A stretch of DNA of 6,137 bases, taken from Candidatus Cloacimonadota bacterium (GTDB lineage: Bacteria > Cloacimonadota > Cloacimonadia > Cloacimonadales > Cloacimonadaceae). The position numbers were made by a program, and so were the translations under genes. Position 1 is the first letter of the stretch. Every line of letters starts with the position of its first letter. The stretch covers positions 1 to 6,137 of the forward strand of contig JAQUHL010000131.1 of assembly GCA_028683635.1 (NCBI GenBank), written 5' to 3'. The notes below the pieces were generated by a model, which did not search any database, had not been told where the DNA came from, and was given only the letters and a program-made list of their open reading frames with translations. Below are positions 5,571-6,137 of this stretch, one piece after another.

Positions 5571-5679
5571 ATCGTGTTTAGTTTGAAATGACATAATCCA
5601 TGCCCAGCCCACCACCCAATATTGTATGGGGCTCCGCCCCATGCCCCGTTTGATTATGTCATTCCACAGTGGAAACTGT
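5571..5679 (-). repeat. 109-bp repeat, right inverted copy
   Basis: Reverse complement of 191-299 with two mismatches by eye. Both fall at one end, where the 17-bp terminal repeat TTTGAAATGACATAATC (5582-5598) meets its imperfect partner 5652-5668. In this copy the changes instead complete a separate hairpin, ACAGT-GGAA-ACTGT (5666-5679). The central hairpin GGGGC-TCC-GCCCC is at 5628-5640 and CCCACCACCC at 5608-5617. Confidence 0.85.
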
Positions 5680-5830
5680 TTAAGCCAAACTTGGTGGCTT
5701 CTTCCTTGCTTGAAGGTGTTAATCAGTGAGGGAGGGATTGACGGGAAAGCCCAGTGGGCGACAGATCATAGGCAGGGTGGGAGGCGAAGCCTGAGCCCCT
5801 GTAAACGGAAGTAGAAAAAAACGAATTAGC
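5680..5830. other. Intergenic stretch without recognisable genes
   Basis: No supported coding region. It holds a 6-bp hairpin, AAGCCA/TGGCTT (5682-5687 with 5695-5700, loop of seven), followed by pyrimidine-rich CTTCCTT, which could be a weak terminator, and one more mini-hairpin, AGGC-GAA-GCCT (5782-5792), next to GGGTGGG (5775-5781), here in the opposite order to the flanking repeats. Confidence 0.4.
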
Positions 5831-6137
5831 CCTTTGTGGTGACGAGGACGTCCCCTCCCCAATTAGGGCTGTCGACCTCCCGGTCGACAGAAGCAGCGGT
5901 TTGCCTGTTCAGAAAGCAAACATCCCTTGTGGTGACGAGGACGTCACCACCCCAATTTGGGCTGCCGACCTCCCGGTCGACAGAAGCAGCGGTTTGCCTG
6001 TTCAGAAAGAAAACATCCCTTGTGGTGACGAGGACGTCACCACCCCAATTTGGGCTGCCGACCTCCCGGTCGACAGAAGCAGCGGTTTGCCTGTTCAGAA
6101 AGAAAACATCCCTTGTGGTGACGAGGACGTCACCACC
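5831..6137. repeat. 93-bp tandem repeat, at least 3.3 units, continues off the right edge
   Basis: The word TGTGGTGACGAGGACGT recurs at 5835, 5928, 6021 and 6114, giving an exact 93-bp period. Units 2 and 3 look identical; unit 1 differs at a handful of positions and is probably the decayed edge. Each unit carries GTGGTGACG-AGGA-CGTCACCAC (perfect 9-bp stem at 5929-5950, 6022-6043 and 6115-6136) and an arm pair around TCCC (perfect 9-bp stem CTGTCGACC/GGTCGACAG in unit 1 at 5869-5890, one mismatch in later units). There are no variable spacers, so it is not CRISPR. Three of six frames are open across the array, so coding is possible but not shown. Confidence 0.9.

Noticed and set aside
191..5679. 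Composite transposon bounded by the 109-bp inverted repeats
   Set aside because: No transposase, integrase or resolvase is encoded inside, no target duplication is visible outside, and the cargo looks like ordinary transport genes. The repeats are themselves small palindromic elements.
5626..5814. Plus-strand open frame of 62 codons
   Set aside because: It starts inside the right inverted repeat and runs through intergenic DNA; no family resemblance.
5831..6137. CRISPR array
   Set aside because: The 93-bp units are contiguous and nearly identical with no variable spacers, and no cas genes are present.

Overview
The window most likely comes from a Gram-negative-type bacterium. It encodes a MlaE-family lipid-transport permease and a small exported protein made of a FlgD-type Ig fold, a fold common in Cloacimonadota and other FCB-group bacteria. 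Moderate GC, tightly overlapping genes and repeat-rich intergenic DNA fit Cloacimonadota, but no rRNA or marker gene is present, so this is a weak inference.

Layout: 1-69 is the 3' end of an unidentified + strand gene, followed by a strong hairpin (94-127). Positions 130-590 are non-coding and hold a cluster of related repeats. Then come four + strand genes: a hemolysin III/PAQR membrane protein (593-1309), a small secreted Ig-fold protein (1393-1749), and after a hairpin-rich gap, a MlaE-like permease (1903-2667) that overlaps by ATGA a degenerate ABC ATPase (2664-3275). Running the other way from 5364 to 3259 is a four-gene operon that looks like an energy-coupling factor (ECF) transporter: a half-ATPase with only the signature side, a half-ATPase with only the Walker side, a probable T component and a vitamin-type S component. 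The two operons converge with a 17-bp overlap. Positions 5365-6137 are non-coding or repeats: a second repeat cluster matching the left one, then a 93-bp tandem repeat running off the right edge.

The most unusual feature is the ATPase set. The MlaF-like protein has lost Walker A, signature, catalytic Glu and the H-loop His while keeping an intact reading frame. The two ECF ATPase genes are complementary. The first (145 aa) has LSGGQ and a D-loop but no Walker A, no Walker B acidic pair and no H-loop. The second (185 aa) has Walker A, Walker B and the H-loop but no recognisable signature. Together they would build exactly one canonical composite ATP site. They lie in the same reading frame, separated only by one TGA and eight sense codons, so they look like a reduced two-NBD (EcfAA'-type) ATPase.

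The gene block is bracketed by repeats: a 109-bp sequence in inverted orientation (191-299 and 5571-5679, two mismatches) and a 57-bp sequence in direct orientation (318-374 and 5510-5566). All share one composite motif, a GGGC-GNA-GCCC mini-hairpin followed after 10-11 nt by GGGTGGTGG, seen five times. No transposase or integrase is present.
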